A stretch of 46,435 nt of DNA from an uncultured Arenicella sp. (GTDB taxonomy: Bacteria; Pseudomonadota; Gammaproteobacteria; Arenicellales; Arenicellaceae): NCBI GenBank assembly GCA_938045295.1, contig CALINO010000005.1, forward strand, positions 1-46,435, written 5' to 3'. Shown in pieces: positions 36,409 through 46,393 of this stretch. The notes beneath the pieces were generated by a model, which saw only the letters and a list, made by a program, of their open reading frames with translations, ran no database searches and had not been told where the DNA came from. The translations under genes and the position numbers were made by a program. The stretch's first letter is position 1; each line of letters starts with the position of its first letter.

Positions 36409-39147
36409 TCACGTTGCCTTAGTTGCTTTCTTCTTAGCCACCTTTTTCTTGGTAGCTTTCTTTTTTGATGCCTTCTTTTTAGACGCTTTTTTCTTGGCTT
36501 TCTTTTTCTTTACAGTCTTTGTGGCCGACACAACCCAACGACCGCCTTCATAGAAAGCCTTCCAACCGGTTGCCTTACCTTCTTCTTCAGACTGCACGTA
36601 AATTTCTTTTGTTTTACGGCTGTATCGAATCACTGTAGGCAAACCATCGTCGTCAGCCACAGGAGCCGAAAACAGATAGTCGTATTTTTCATCAATAGCC
36701 TCACGATGAGGCAGAATTTCCGCTACTAACGGAGCCCTAGTCTCTCGATTTTTTGGAAAGCCACTGGCAGCCAAAAACATGCCTGAAGCGCCATCGCGCA
36801 GCACGTAATGATCGTCGACCTTTAAACATTTCAACTCTGGCATTGGCACCGGGTCCATTTTTGGTGGAGCCGCTTCACCATTACGCAATAACTTGCGTGT
36901 ATTTTTACAATCGTCGCTCATGCAACCAAAATACTTGCCAAAACGACCGTTTTTCAGCTGCATTTCACTGCCGCATTTGTCGCAATCGAGCACTGGGCCT
37001 TCGTAGCCTTTTATTTTGAATGTGCCCTCTTCAATCTCATAACCCGAGCAATCCGGATTATTGCCACAAATATGCAGTTTGCGCTTTTCATCCAAAAAGT
37101 ACCCATCCATGGCGGTATTGCATATCGAACAATGGCGCTTTTTAATTAACAGCTTGGCTTCGGCTTCGTCATCTTCATCAACATTAACCGCCTCATCACC
37201 AGACACCAGGTTCATGGTGGACTTGCAGCGCTCCTTAGGTGGTAAAGAGTAACCAGAACAACCTAAAAACACACCGGTGCTGCCGGTGCGGATCTGCATA
37301 TCTCGACCGCAAGTATTACATTCGATGTCTGTTTCGGTAGGCAAGTTTGGCCGCATGCCTCCGTCATCGTCGTTTCCAGCCTTCAAGAGGGTTTTGGAAA
37401 AGTCGTCGTAAAAATTATCTAACAAATCACGCCATTGCCTACGACCCTGTGCTACATCATCCAGAGAGGCTTCCATATTGGCCGTGAAGTCATAGTCCAT
37501 TAAGTCAGTAAAACTTTCGACTAAACGCTCGGTGACAATGTCACCCATTTTCTGCGCATAAAAACGACGTTTTTCAACCTGCACGTAACCACGGTCTTGA
37601 ATAGTGGAAATAATGGCCGCGTACGTTGATGGGCGACCAATTCCTCGTTTTTCAAGCTCTTTAACCAAACTTGCCTCAGTGTAGCGCGCAGGCGGTTTGG
37701 TAAAATGCTGGTTCGGCAACAGCTCTTTTAAATTCAGTACATCACCCACTTTTAACACCGGCAACACACCATCGTCTTCGCCTTTGCTCATAGGGGGTTG
37801 TACTTTTTGATAACCATCAAAAACCACAACTCGGCCACGCGTACGTAACTCATAGTCTCCCGCGCCAACACTGACTCGGGTACTTAAGAATTTCGCTGGC
37901 ACCATTTGGCACGCCACAAACTGCCGCCAAATTAATGTGTATAAACGCTCAGCATCTCGATCAACATTGCTGATCTGAGATGGCTTAACAAAGACGTCAG
38001 AAGGGCGAATGGCTTCGTGCGCATCTTGCGCGCCATCTTTACTCGAGTAAGAGTTCGGCGATTCAGGCAAATACTTGTTGCCATGCTCTTTTTCAATAAA
38101 AGATCGGCAATCCATCACCGCGCCAGCACTCAAATTTGTTGAGTCCGTACGCATGTAGGTAATGTAACCAGCCTCGTACAAACGTTGCGCCAACATCATG
38201 GTCTTTTTCACCCCAAAGCCAAGGCGAGTACTCGCCGCTTGCTGCAGAGTGGATGTAATATAAGGCGCTGTTGGCTTGGTCGAGGTTGGCCGCTCATTAA
38301 CGTCAGAGACTTGAAAACGGGCGGCTTGTAATTCGCCCACCGCCGCCAGAGCCTGCTCTTCATTGACCGGCTTAAACGCCGAACCTTGGTGATTCTTTAC
38401 TTCAAATTTAATCTGTTCGCCAGCCTTGCTTGTAAGCTCAGCAAACACGTCCCAGTATTCTTCAGGTATGAACGCGCGAATTTCTCGCTCACGCTCAACC
38501 ACCAATCGCAATGCCACCGATTGCACACGACCGGCCGACAAGCCTCGCGCGACCTTAGACCACAATAATGGGGAAACCATGTAGCCCACAACCCGATCTA
38601 AAAATCGCCGTGCCTGTTGAGCATTCACCCGCGACATATCCACAGGCCCTGGGTTCTCAAATGCGGCTTGAATGGCCGGTTTGGTGATTTCATTAAACAC
38701 TACGCGGCGATAGCGTGATGCATCACCACCAATGGCCTCTTGCAAATGCCATGCAATGGCTTCTCCCTCGCGATCCATATCCGTTGCGAGATAGATAACA
38801 TCAGCCTTTTTTGCCAACGAGACCAGCTCATCGACCACCTTTTCTTTACCCGGAAGAATTTCGTAGCGCGCATCCCAGTTCTGCTCTGGGTTAATGCCCA
38901 TGCGGCGAATCAATTGCTCTTTGGCTTTTTTCTTACGGTGAACTATCTTTTGTTCCGGTGACAGCTTTCGAGTGATAGCGGCTTGCCTTGCCCGCTCTTT
39001 AGGATCGACGTTTTTTTTGTCACTTCCACTGGTCGGCAAATCTCGAATGTGCCCAACACTGGATTTAACGATAAAGTCATTACCTAGATATTTATTGATC
39101 GTTTTCGCCTTTGCTGGCGACTCCACAATCACTAAAGATTTACCCAT
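36409..39147 (-). CDS. topA: DNA topoisomerase I TopA
   Basis: Type IA topoisomerase (912 aa) that relaxes negative supercoils. The TOPRIM domain opens with [19 protein letters not shown] and has [15 protein letters not shown]. The active-site tyrosine is in [14 protein letters not shown] (about residue 330). Three C-terminal zinc fingers follow ([23 protein letters not shown]), then a domain near [13 protein letters not shown]. The last 35 or so residues are almost all Lys with Ala, Ser and Thr in short repeats, a histone-like DNA-binding tail. ATG 39147, no clear ribosome-binding site. Confidence 0.97.
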   Translation of the reverse strand: MGKSLVIVESPAKAKTINKYLGNDFIVKSSVGHIRDLPTSGSDKKNVDPKERARQAAITRKLSPEQKIVHRKKKAKEQLIRRMGINPEQNWDARYEILPGKEKVVDELVSLAKKADVIYLATDMDREGEAIAWHLQEAIGGDASRYRRVVFNEITKPAIQAAFENPGPVDMSRVNAQQARRFLDRVVGYMVSPLLWSKVARGLSAGRVQSVALRLVVEREREIRAFIPEEYWDVFAELTSKAGEQIKFEVKNHQGSAFKPVNEEQALAAVGELQAARFQVSDVNERPTSTKPTAPYITSTLQQAASTRLGFGVKKTMMLAQRLYEAGYITYMRTDSTNLSAGAVMDCRSFIEKEHGNKYLPESPNSYSSKDGAQDAHEAIRPSDVFVKPSQISNVDRDAERLYTLIWRQFVACQMVPAKFLSTRVSVGAGDYELRTRGRVVVFDGYQKVQPPMSKGEDDGVLPVLKVGDVLNLKELLPNQHFTKPPARYTEASLVKELEKRGIGRPSTYAAIISTIQDRGYVQVEKRRFYAQKMGDIVTERLVESFTDLMDYDFTANMEASLDDVAQGRRQWRDLLDNFYDDFSKTLLKAGNDDDGGMRPNLPTETDIECNTCGRDMQIRTGSTGVFLGCSGYSLPPKERCKSTMNLVSGDEAVNVDEDDEAEAKLLIKKRHCSICNTAMDGYFLDEKRKLHICGNNPDCSGYEIEEGTFKIKGYEGPVLDCDKCGSEMQLKNGRFGKYFGCMSDDCKNTRKLLRNGEAAPPKMDPVPMPELKCLKVDDHYVLRDGASGMFLAASGFPKNRETRAPLVAEILPHREAIDEKYDYLFSAPVADDDGLPTVIRYSRKTKEIYVQSEEEGKATGWKAFYEGGRWVVSATKTVKKKKAKKKASKKKASKKKATKKKVAKKKATKAT

Positions 39148-39537
39148 ATCAACTGTTTAATTTTTATCTAATGCCGGTTGAAATACATTCGCTGACGCGA
39201 CTCTTTATTTACCATAACCGAGAGTTCATCAGAATAACAACACCTTTATTAGTAGGTGTGACATAAATTCAAACTTGGTCATTATGGTCAGTAATCAAAC
39301 ACCCTGAGCACTTTTGTAGGCCAACTTATGGGCACACAAAAACAAATTCAGTGGCTGAAAACAGGCATCAAAACCCACAAAAGATTTTGACAATTCGCGG
39401 GAGTATCTATTGATTCTTCCAATTCAGCAAGTTTTCAGCACCAAATAGGTCGAAAACGCCCCAACATGGGCGCTTTCGCTTTTACAAAATACGGTTACTT
39501 TAGTGCTAGCGCCTTGTTACACAGCAATGCATGTAAG
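39148..39537. other. Gene-free gap between smg and topA
   Basis: 390 bp holding the terminator of the smg side (39451-39478) and presumably the topA promoter. A 6-bp hairpin (39240-39259) is also visible. No ORF here has a credible start or composition. Confidence 0.55.
39451..39478 (-). terminator. Candidate terminator after smg
   Basis: CGAAAACGCCC (39451-39461) pairs with GGGCGCTTTCG (39468-39478) around a 6-base loop, with one G-U pair when read as minus-strand RNA. It lies 60 bases after the smg stop. The T-run is short, so it is less certain. Confidence 0.5.
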
Positions 39538-40023
39538 CTAATGCACAACAAAAGCAGCGCCCTCACCGACAACGGTCTCAGCCCACTCGGCAATGTCATC
39601 AAACCCAGGCTGGTTGCTCAACACCATCAACACCACCCACTTAATATGATCAATGTTGACATGATGAGAATCCAAAGCCATCACTCGATCTATCACCATT
39701 TCTCTCGAGTTTAAATCCAACACTCCGGAATACACCAGGCGAGTAATTAACGCGCGGCCTTGGTCACCTAAACGGCTAACTTCATCGTCCGAATAGTGCC
39801 TTATCAAGTTAACGTTTTGATTATTAAATAACGTAATTGAGTCTTGTTCACAGACTACTAGCAAATCTTCCAACCATTGGAAGGCCTTATCAATTTCCTT
39901 GCTTTCAAAACCAGCACCTAACAATTCCTCTTCAATTTCAGTGTGGCCTGTATCCCATTCAATGCCATCTACAATGTAATTCTCAAACAGATAAAAAAGT
40001 ACTTCTAACATATCTTCTTTCAT
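39538..40023 (-). CDS. smg: Smg family protein (DUF494)
   Basis: 161 residues of the Smg/DUF494 family: EVLFYLFENYI at the N-terminus, LLGAGFESKEIDKAFQWLEDL, LSRLGDQGRALITRLVYSGVL and the C-terminal WVVLMVLSNQPG. The role is not well known; the gene usually stands next to dprA and topA, as here. I chose ATG 40023 because CGGAGG lies five bases upstream; ATG 40038 has no such signal. It follows dprA after 34 bases and is probably in its operon. Confidence 0.93.
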   Translation of the reverse strand: MKEDMLEVLFYLFENYIVDGIEWDTGHTEIEEELLGAGFESKEIDKAFQWLEDLLVVCEQDSITLFNNQNVNLIRHYSDDEVSRLGDQGRALITRLVYSGVLDLNSREMVIDRVMALDSHHVNIDHIKWVVLMVLSNQPGFDDIAEWAETVVGEGAAFVVH

Positions 40024-40057
40024 ATCAGCCTCCGGCATGAGTCACTAAATTTTGAGA

Positions 40058-41212
40058 CTAGGCAGTTTTCACATAACCACCATCAACGGCAGTTGATGCT
40101 ACACCCAATAACTCCAGTTCTAATAGAATGGCTGAAACTTCTGCAGCCGTCAATGAACTCTTTTGGATTAAAAAATCCACCGAACTGGATTCATAGTCTA
40201 ACAGGGCAAAAATTTTATTTTGTTGAGGGCTGAATGATTGGCTTATTACTCGCTCTTGCGAACTCGTTGATTCGCTCACATTAGACTCCAGTGCGTTTTG
40301 CTTTAAAGCACAATAGTCACTCAGCTCACCAGACAACAACTCAATCACTTCTTGCCCACTACACACCAACGCAGCGCCGTCTTTTATTAATCGATGCGAA
40401 CCGGCGTATTGACGACTAACTGCCGCGCCGGGCACCACCATCAACTCTCTATTTTGCTCTATCGACATTCGCGCAGTAATCAGGGTACCACTGCGTTCAG
40501 CGGCCTCCACAATCACCACCCCTAGACTCAAACCACTCACCAAACGGTTTCTCTCTGGAAAGGTATATCGCGTAGGCTTAAAGCCCAACGGGTATTCCGA
40601 CAAAACCAAGCCTTGCCCAACTAATTGCTGAAATAAATGAACATGTCGACTGGGGTAAATAACATCCAAGCCACTGCCAACAACAGCAATACTAGGGCCG
40701 TTCGAGTTTAATGCGGCGACATGCGCAACACCGTCAATGCCCAACGCCATACCACTGACCACAGCCACACCCAGCTTACTTAAACTGGCGGCAATATCTT
40801 GCGTTACTTTCACCCCCAATGGCGTTGGCCTCCGAGAGCCAACAATAGCCACTTTAGGGCTATCCAATAGCGACAAATCCCCGCTGGCGAACAGCGCAAT
40901 GGGCGGATCATTAATTTGCCTAAGCAAGTCTGGATAACGGTCATCAAAATACGTAATGAGAAAATTTTGAGTGCCCATAAGCCAATTTAGCTCTGCCTGA
41001 ACTTTAGCCTCATCAACCCCTGGGCTTTTATTCAAAACACGCCCCTCAAGCACCTGCTTAACCTCACCTGAGTCGGCATTAAGCACCTTCTCAACACTTA
41101 AGAAGTGCTCCAACAGTTGCCTTTTTTGCAAGCGCGACCATCGCCGGTCACGAATAAAGCGCAACCACAATGCTTGCATCTCAATATCTAATACACCCGT
41201 TTGAATATTCAT
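40058..41212 (-). CDS. dprA: DNA-processing protein DprA
   Basis: 384 residues. DprA protects incoming single-stranded DNA and loads RecA during natural transformation. An N-terminal helical domain is followed by the Rossmann-like core (VAIVGSRRPTPLGVKV, VVSGMALGIDGVAHVAAL, AVVGSGLDVIYPSRH, FPERNRLVSGLSLGVVIVEAAERSGTLITA) and a C-terminal winged helix (ALLDYESSSVDFLIQKS). The start at 41212 has an excellent AAAGGAGGG. With the type IV pilus genes in the same window this fits a cell able to take up DNA, though dprA is also present in cells not known to do so. Confidence 0.96.
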   Translation of the reverse strand: MNIQTGVLDIEMQALWLRFIRDRRWSRLQKRQLLEHFLSVEKVLNADSGEVKQVLEGRVLNKSPGVDEAKVQAELNWLMGTQNFLITYFDDRYPDLLRQINDPPIALFASGDLSLLDSPKVAIVGSRRPTPLGVKVTQDIAASLSKLGVAVVSGMALGIDGVAHVAALNSNGPSIAVVGSGLDVIYPSRHVHLFQQLVGQGLVLSEYPLGFKPTRYTFPERNRLVSGLSLGVVIVEAAERSGTLITARMSIEQNRELMVVPGAAVSRQYAGSHRLIKDGAALVCSGQEVIELLSGELSDYCALKQNALESNVSESTSSQERVISQSFSPQQNKIFALLDYESSSVDFLIQKSSLTAAEVSAILLELELLGVASTAVDGGYVKTA

Positions 41213-41382
41213 TCCACCCTCCTTTGGCGAAGTAATTTGTAGAGAAGCTGATAAATGACAGCACTAAGCGACACACATCCTATGTGCCCTTCTAATAGTC
41301 AACCTAAAACACCAAACTAATAGTGTGCCAGAATAATAATCTGCGACCGTTTGAGTGTAACAGATTACACAAGACATAAAAA

Positions 41383-41407
41383 AAGCCCTTCATAAAATGA
41401 AGGGCTT
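41383..41407 (-). terminator. Terminator of the LysM protein gene
   Basis: AAGCCCTTCA (41383-41392) pairs perfectly with TGAAGGGCTT (41398-41407) around a 5-base loop. On the minus strand it is followed by a run of T. It lies 39 bases after the stop at 41446 and separates this gene from dprA. Confidence 0.92.
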
Positions 41408-41445
41408 GAAGTACAAAAATCTTAAGCTATCTAGAGTTATCTAAA

Positions 41446-42501
41446 CTAATCGGCGTCTGGACTCACCAACACATCACCGGGAGACACCTGCCTGATCGAG
41501 TCGGTAATAAGCGCATAACTGACTTTTTCAAACGTTCTAAACACCAACGCCACCCCAATTTTTTCTTCTGGGATTTGATAAGGCTCTTTCGTGAACGGAT
41601 CTTGATGAGTCATTTTTTGACTCAAAATGCGAAACACATCACCCGGCTTCACACCCTCACGCTCACCCAAATTGAGCGCCACAACCGACATGGCACCTAG
41701 CTCGGTCAACTCATTTTCAGTGTGAAAAATCACCCCACGAATGTCTTGGTTATCCGGCGCTTTCGGGTAGAAAAACGGCAAGGCAGATTGCTTATAAATG
41801 GGGCGCAAACGGTCTCTCACACCGGCATCAGTAAATGTTTTGGTTAATACCAATCTAGAAACATCCTCGCCTCGCTTCAACATATTGGCATCGCCTACGT
41901 GCACGGCTTCGTAGCCCAACAGTTCGCCACTGACAGGGTCAACAAAGGTTCGACCCGGGCGGAATACACGAAATGAATCCACTTCTTGCTCGGTAACGCC
42001 TCGCACATAAAATTGGTCGTACTTACCACCGACCAAACGGTTATCCATTCCTTGCACGATGTAACCGGCTTTTTCTAACTCTTCTGTGTCAGTCACCAGT
42101 GGTGAATTAATGTAAGCCTGAATCGCACTAGGGTCTATTGGCGGAATCGCATCGGTAAATCGAGTTGGTCGCGGCTTGGGCGACAATTTAACCGTTTCAC
42201 GGCGCAATGCTCTTAACACTGGGCGGCCATCAATAAACGTCAGTACCAGCACATCCCCCGGATAAATAAGATCCGGGTTTTCAACCTGCGGATTACCTTG
42301 CCATACTTCAGGCCAGCGCCACGGGTCTTTTAAAAATTTTGAAGATATGCCCCACAAGGTATCACCTTTAACCACCGTGTAGCGGTCTGGGTAGTTTTCT
42401 GCCAACCAAGCATTATCAGACTGAGCGCCAAGCCCGCATGAAAACGTCAACGACAATCCCATAACAAGCAAAGCAAACGTGCGTTTAACATTTCGGGTCA
42501 T
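41446..42501 (-). CDS. Secreted LysM-domain protein
   Basis: About 351 residues. The signal peptide (LLVMGLSLTFSCGLGA) is followed by one LysM peptidoglycan-binding domain (YTVVKGDTLWGISSKFL, NPDLIYPGDVLVL) and a longer domain of unknown role (SGELLGYEAVHVGDANMLKRGEDVSRLVL, REGVKPGDVFRILSQ). Proteins of this kind are often encoded between dprA and def in Gammaproteobacteria. The frame is open further upstream with ATGs at 42534, 42561 and 42603 and a GTG at 42630; I chose 42501 because it gives a normal signal peptide. No ribosome-binding site decides it. Divergent from def. Confidence 0.9.
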   Translation of the reverse strand: MTRNVKRTFALLVMGLSLTFSCGLGAQSDNAWLAENYPDRYTVVKGDTLWGISSKFLKDPWRWPEVWQGNPQVENPDLIYPGDVLVLTFIDGRPVLRALRRETVKLSPKPRPTRFTDAIPPIDPSAIQAYINSPLVTDTEELEKAGYIVQGMDNRLVGGKYDQFYVRGVTEQEVDSFRVFRPGRTFVDPVSGELLGYEAVHVGDANMLKRGEDVSRLVLTKTFTDAGVRDRLRPIYKQSALPFFYPKAPDNQDIRGVIFHTENELTELGAMSVVALNLGEREGVKPGDVFRILSQKMTHQDPFTKEPYQIPEEKIGVALVFRTFEKVSYALITDSIRQVSPGDVLVSPDAD

Positions 42502-42962
42502 GGTACGTAAAGAGGCACGTAAGTGAGCCGCCATGTTCAGTGTTTCTGTATTTATAATCATCATTATTATCGTCGCTTTTCTTCCACTGTTAGAGTGATT
42601 CATACCGCATAAGGCAATACTCAATGACACTCTCTACCACCAATACATCATATATTGATACGAATCACTCTGGCGCATGCAAACAACAACTGGCATGCAA
42701 AGCCCGCATAATTCATAATAGCCTGATTAGCCCGCTCATTCGATAACCCATTGGAAATCGTGACATGAATTGGCATCGTAACTTATTCATACTTGCAATA
42801 ACGCCTTCAACCAAAAAAACACTTTGGCTAAAAAAGCATAATTTTTCATGCGAGCATGCAATAATCACAGCTAATTTAGCATGTTACATAAACAATGCAG
42901 AATGTAGTTTACGTTATTTTTGGCTTAAACTGTAACCATATTTAGAGATTTAATTGCCACAT
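42502..42962. other. Divergent region between LysM gene and def
   Basis: Holds the promoters of both directions. GCATGCAA occurs three times (42675-42682, 42693-42700, 42854-42861). A promoter-like pair lies before def. No gene seen beyond a possible N-terminal extension of the LysM protein up to 42630. Confidence 0.5.
42908..42936 (+). promoter_or_regulatory. Candidate def promoter
   Basis: TTTACG (42908-42913) and TGTAAC (42931-42936), each 4 of 6 to consensus, are 17 bases apart and end 26 bases before the def start. Only a candidate. Confidence 0.3.
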
Positions 42963-43463
42963 ATGGCCATTTTAGAAATTTTAGTCTACCCAGACGAGCG
43001 CTTACGTACCGTTGCCAAACCAGTAAAAACGGTCAATGACGACACTCGCAAGCTGATCAGCGACATGAAAGAAACCATGTATCACGCCAACGGCATTGGC
43101 CTAGCGGCCACTCAAGTGGATGTGCACCAGCAAGTGATTGTGATGGATCTGTCAGAAGAGCGTAATGAACCCATTGTGCTCATTAACCCCAGCATTGTTG
43201 AACGTGACGGCGAACAAGTTTATGACGAGGGCTGCCTTTCCATTCCGGAATATTATGCCCCCGTTAAACGAGCTGAGAGAGTCAAAATCACCTCGCTCGA
43301 CGAACAGGGTGAAATTTTTGAACTGGAGGCTGAGGGCTTACTATCAGTTTGCATTCAGCATGAAATGGATCACTTAGCTGGCAAAGTGTTTGTTGACTAC
43401 TTATCTCGGTTAAAACAAGACCGTGTTCGCAAAAAGTTGGTTAAACGAGCCAAGCTCGCTTAA
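42963..43463 (+). CDS. def: Peptide deformylase
   Basis: Removes the formyl group from the first methionine of new proteins. The three metal-site motifs are present: [13 protein letters not shown] (Cys ligand) and QHEMDH (two His ligands and catalytic Glu). 166 aa from ATG 42963 ([15 protein letters not shown]), which matches the E. coli start; a TTG at 42954 would add three residues. First of def-fmt-rsmB. Confidence 0.97.
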   Translation: MAILEILVYPDERLRTVAKPVKTVNDDTRKLISDMKETMYHANGIGLAATQVDVHQQVIVMDLSEERNEPIVLINPSIVERDGEQVYDEGCLSIPEYYAPVKRAERVKITSLDEQGEIFELEAEGLLSVCIQHEMDHLAGKVFVDYLSRLKQDRVRKKLVKRAKLA

Positions 43464-43478
43464 TTCTATCTAAACATC

Positions 43479-43514
43479 GCTTTGCGCCAAACAAACACAG
43501 CTTTGCGCCAAACA
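43479..43514 (+). repeat. 15-bp direct repeat between def and fmt
   Basis: GCTTTGCGCCAAACA occurs at 43479-43493 and 43500-43514, a period of 21 bp (two helical turns). It lies in the short gap between the def stop and the fmt start. Confidence 0.8.
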
Positions 43515-43551
43515 TAGTTTCGCGTTAGCACGCCATACCAACAGGTTGACC

Positions 43552-44520
43552 ATGAGAGTATTATTTGCGGGCACACCCGATTTTGCCGTACCGCCCCTTA
43601 AAGCCCTTGCCCAAGAACACGAGATTGTTGGCGTTTACACCCAACCCGACCGCCGTGCTGGGCGTGGCAAAAAACTCACCCCTCCACCAGTAAAAGTGGT
43701 TGCCCAAGAGTTAGGCATTAATGTCTACCAACCAAGCACGCTCAAAGATCAGGCGCATGACATTGAAGAATTACGCGCAGACGTGATGGTGGTGGTGGCC
43801 TACGGCATGCTATTGCCGCAAAGCATTTTGGATATTCCCAAATTAGGCTGCATCAACATTCACGCTTCGCTATTACCACGCTGGCGCGGCGCGGCGCCCA
43901 TACACCGCGCTATTGAAGCAGGCGATAACGAAAGTGGTGTCTCCATTATGCGCATGGAACTTGGTTTGGATACGGGGCCTGTTTACCAAATGTTACGCAC
44001 CCCTATTCTTGATACCGACACAACGGCCAGCCTGCACGACAAGTTAGCGGTACTGGGCGCGCAAGGCATTAGCGAAACGCTGGCCATGCTAGCCAGCACC
44101 CCCAATCTTCAGCCTATACCGCAAGAGGACTCGCAAGCCTGCTATGCAAAAAAACTGCAAAAAGCAGAGGCCAATATTGATTGGCAATCAAGCGCTCAAG
44201 ACATTCACCGCGCAATCAGGGCATTTATTCCGTTTCCGGTAGCGCAATGCAAGCACAACGACACCCGAATTAGAGTTTGGCAAGCGCGCGTTGAACATAA
44301 CGACCAGCACAACACCTCTGGTAATGACTTAGACAATAAGAGCCTCAGTAATAAAGCTAAGCCTGGCACAGTCACTAACATCGACGACACAGGCATTACG
44401 GTACAGTGCGGTCAAGGCTCATTAATCTTGGAAATATTGCAACGTGATGGCAGCAAGGCCATGCCTTACTCTGAATTTGCCAATGGGTATGGAATTTCAA
44501 TCAATGATCAACTTTCATAA
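43552..44520 (+). CDS. fmt: Methionyl-tRNA formyltransferase
   Basis: Adds a formyl group to initiator Met-tRNA using formyl-tetrahydrofolate. N-terminal catalytic domain: MRVLFAGTPDFAVPPL, the loop YTQPDRRAGRGKK, active-site NIHASLLPRWRGAAPI and LDTGPV with the catalytic Asp. The C-terminal OB-like tRNA domain carries an Asn/Asp-rich linker (about residues 250-275). ATG 43552 has AGG six bases upstream; a TTG at 43546 adds two residues. Confidence 0.97.
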   Translation: MRVLFAGTPDFAVPPLKALAQEHEIVGVYTQPDRRAGRGKKLTPPPVKVVAQELGINVYQPSTLKDQAHDIEELRADVMVVVAYGMLLPQSILDIPKLGCINIHASLLPRWRGAAPIHRAIEAGDNESGVSIMRMELGLDTGPVYQMLRTPILDTDTTASLHDKLAVLGAQGISETLAMLASTPNLQPIPQEDSQACYAKKLQKAEANIDWQSSAQDIHRAIRAFIPFPVAQCKHNDTRIRVWQARVEHNDQHNTSGNDLDNKSLSNKAKPGTVTNIDDTGITVQCGQGSLILEILQRDGSKAMPYSEFANGYGISINDQLS

Positions 44521-44532
44521 ACGCGCCGCCTA

Positions 44533-45834
44533 ATGCCAAAAAAAATTAACACTCGAGCCGCGGCAGCACGAATCTGCTGGCAAATTATTGACCAAGGCCG
44601 TTCTTTAGACGCCGCCATGGCTGATTACATTGAAACACAACAGCCCAGCCCTCAGGACAAAGGCTTTGTGCAAGAAGTGGTGTACGGAGTTTGCCGTTGG
44701 CACGGCGAACTGGAGCAAGTGGCTAAAAGCTTTTTACGCAACCCTATTCGCAAGAAAGACCGCATCGTGCACTTTTTATTATTGGTGGGTTTGTATCAAC
44801 TGCGCTACCTAGAAACCGCCAATCACGCCGCCGTTGCCGAAACCGTACAAGCCTGCAAGCAGGTTAATAAGGTCTGGGCTAAAAAATTGCTTAATGGGTG
44901 TTTGAGAAACTATCAGCGCAACCCGGTTGACGTTTCCGACCCGATCACGCTCAGCCACCCGAAATGGTTACAAGAACAACTCAGTCAGGCATGGCCCAAT
45001 CATTCACTGGCGATCATGCACGCCAATAATCAGCGGCCACCAATGTGCATTCGAGTCAATGCAATGAAACATTCGCGTGACGACTATTTGCAGCAACTCA
45101 ATGAGCATGACATTCAATCAGAAAAAGACCCTCATTCGCGCGATGGCATTATACTAAACAAGCCGGTAGGCGTAACAAAGTTACCCGACTTTGCGCACGG
45201 CTCTTGTTCGGTACAAGACACCGCCGCGCAACAAGCCGCTGAGTTCTTACAGCTGGCACCCAAACAGGCGGTGCTTGATGCCTGCGCAGCCCCAGGCGGC
45301 AAAACAGCGCACATCCTTGAACGGTTAAATAACGATGGCTTAGTACACGCATTGGACGTTTCAGAACAACGCTGCGAACAGCTCACGTCAACGCTCCAAC
45401 GGCTGCAACTGAATGCTGGTATCTATACCGCCGATGCCAGCACACCGCCCAGCTGGCCAGTACCAGAAGATGGCTATGACCGCATTTTAATTGACGCGCC
45501 TTGCTCAGGCCTTGGCGTTATCAGGCGGCACCCAGATATTAAACATCACCGCAAACCCAGTGATATTACGCAACTGAGCAACATTCAAACCGCGCTATTG
45601 GAAAACTTATGGCAACACCTGAAACCTGGCGGCCTATTGCTGTACATGACCTGTTCGGTGCTGCCGGTTGAAAATGAGCAGCAAGTGAAACGGTTTGTGG
45701 AATCGAACAATAATGCTATCGTAATGAACATAGAGCACCCGTGTGCTTTGTCTCAGAAATATGGCGTTCAAACGCTTCCTGGTGTGCATTCGATGGATGG
45801 TTTTTATTACAGCCTACTGAAAAAATCGACCTAA
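44533..45834 (+). CDS. rsmB: 16S rRNA (cytosine(967)-C(5))-methyltransferase RsmB
   Basis: Methylates C967 of 16S rRNA with SAM. The N-terminal third is a NusB-like RNA-binding domain (TRAAAARICWQIIDQGRSL, GFVQEVVYGVCRW). The catalytic part has the SAM motif LDACAAPGGKTAHILE, the cysteine motif DAPCSGLGVIRRHPDIK and the nucleophile motif MTCSVLPVENE. 433 aa is normal. It begins 12 bases after fmt, so it is in the same operon. Confidence 0.97.
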   Translation: MPKKINTRAAAARICWQIIDQGRSLDAAMADYIETQQPSPQDKGFVQEVVYGVCRWHGELEQVAKSFLRNPIRKKDRIVHFLLLVGLYQLRYLETANHAAVAETVQACKQVNKVWAKKLLNGCLRNYQRNPVDVSDPITLSHPKWLQEQLSQAWPNHSLAIMHANNQRPPMCIRVNAMKHSRDDYLQQLNEHDIQSEKDPHSRDGIILNKPVGVTKLPDFAHGSCSVQDTAAQQAAEFLQLAPKQAVLDACAAPGGKTAHILERLNNDGLVHALDVSEQRCEQLTSTLQRLQLNAGIYTADASTPPSWPVPEDGYDRILIDAPCSGLGVIRRHPDIKHHRKPSDITQLSNIQTALLENLWQHLKPGGLLLYMTCSVLPVENEQQVKRFVESNNNAIVMNIEHPCALSQKYGVQTLPGVHSMDGFYYSLLKKST

Positions 45835-45868
45835 TATGTTTGCATAACTAACCCTGACAAACCAAACA

Positions 45869-46393
45869 GTGAGCAAGATTATTCGAAACCGTGTTTCATT
45901 ACATTATTTGCTACTCATGGCATTGCTGGTGATACACAGCTCACAAGCAAACGCAAAGAGTGGCATACAGCACAGTGTTGACGGCCCACTGATTGAATTA
46001 TCAGAGGCAACCTTGCAAGCCATTGACAGTGGCGTAAGCCTAACCTTCATTTGCGACTACGCCACCATTCGGCCATGGCTATTCATGAGCTGGCCCGAGA
46101 AAACGCGCCAGCACCGCTTCGTTATTAGCAAACACGCGTTGTCTGACCGCTATTTGGTGCATCAAGACGAGAAGCCAACTCCCAGTATTTTTCGTTCAAG
46201 CTCACAAAGCATGTCGTACATCAGTAAGACCGCCAATAAATTATTTCGCAATTATCATTCGAATAACCCAAGCACACAGCTTCGTATTTACCTTAATAAA
46301 TACGAACTTCCAGCACCGATCAGAATCAGTGCTTTCACTTCACAACAATGGAGCTTTGATTCCGGGTGGGGCTTATGGCAATCCGCCAAGTAA
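45869..46393 (+). CDS. DUF4390 family secreted protein
   Basis: 174 residues with a signal peptide (LLLMALLVIHSSQANA) and the DUF4390 pattern: DGPLIELSEATLQAIDSGVSLTFICDY near the start, RHRFVI-like HRFVISKHALSDRYLV, and a C-terminal ELPAPIRISAFTSQQWSFDSGW. Function unknown. In related genomes this family stands between rsmB and an NtrY-type sensor kinase gene. The start is GTG at 45869, 34 bases after rsmB. Its end overlaps a new ORF. Confidence 0.88.
   Translation: MSKIIRNRVSLHYLLLMALLVIHSSQANAKSGIQHSVDGPLIELSEATLQAIDSGVSLTFICDYATIRPWLFMSWPEKTRQHRFVISKHALSDRYLVHQDEKPTPSIFRSSSQSMSYISKTANKLFRNYHSNNPSTQLRIYLNKYELPAPIRISAFTSQQWSFDSGWGLWQSAK

Noticed and set aside
39240-39259. Short hairpin with TGTGA-like sequence (possible CRP site)
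   Set aside because: Only one half-site matches; the second half lacks TCACA and the stem is just 6 bp.
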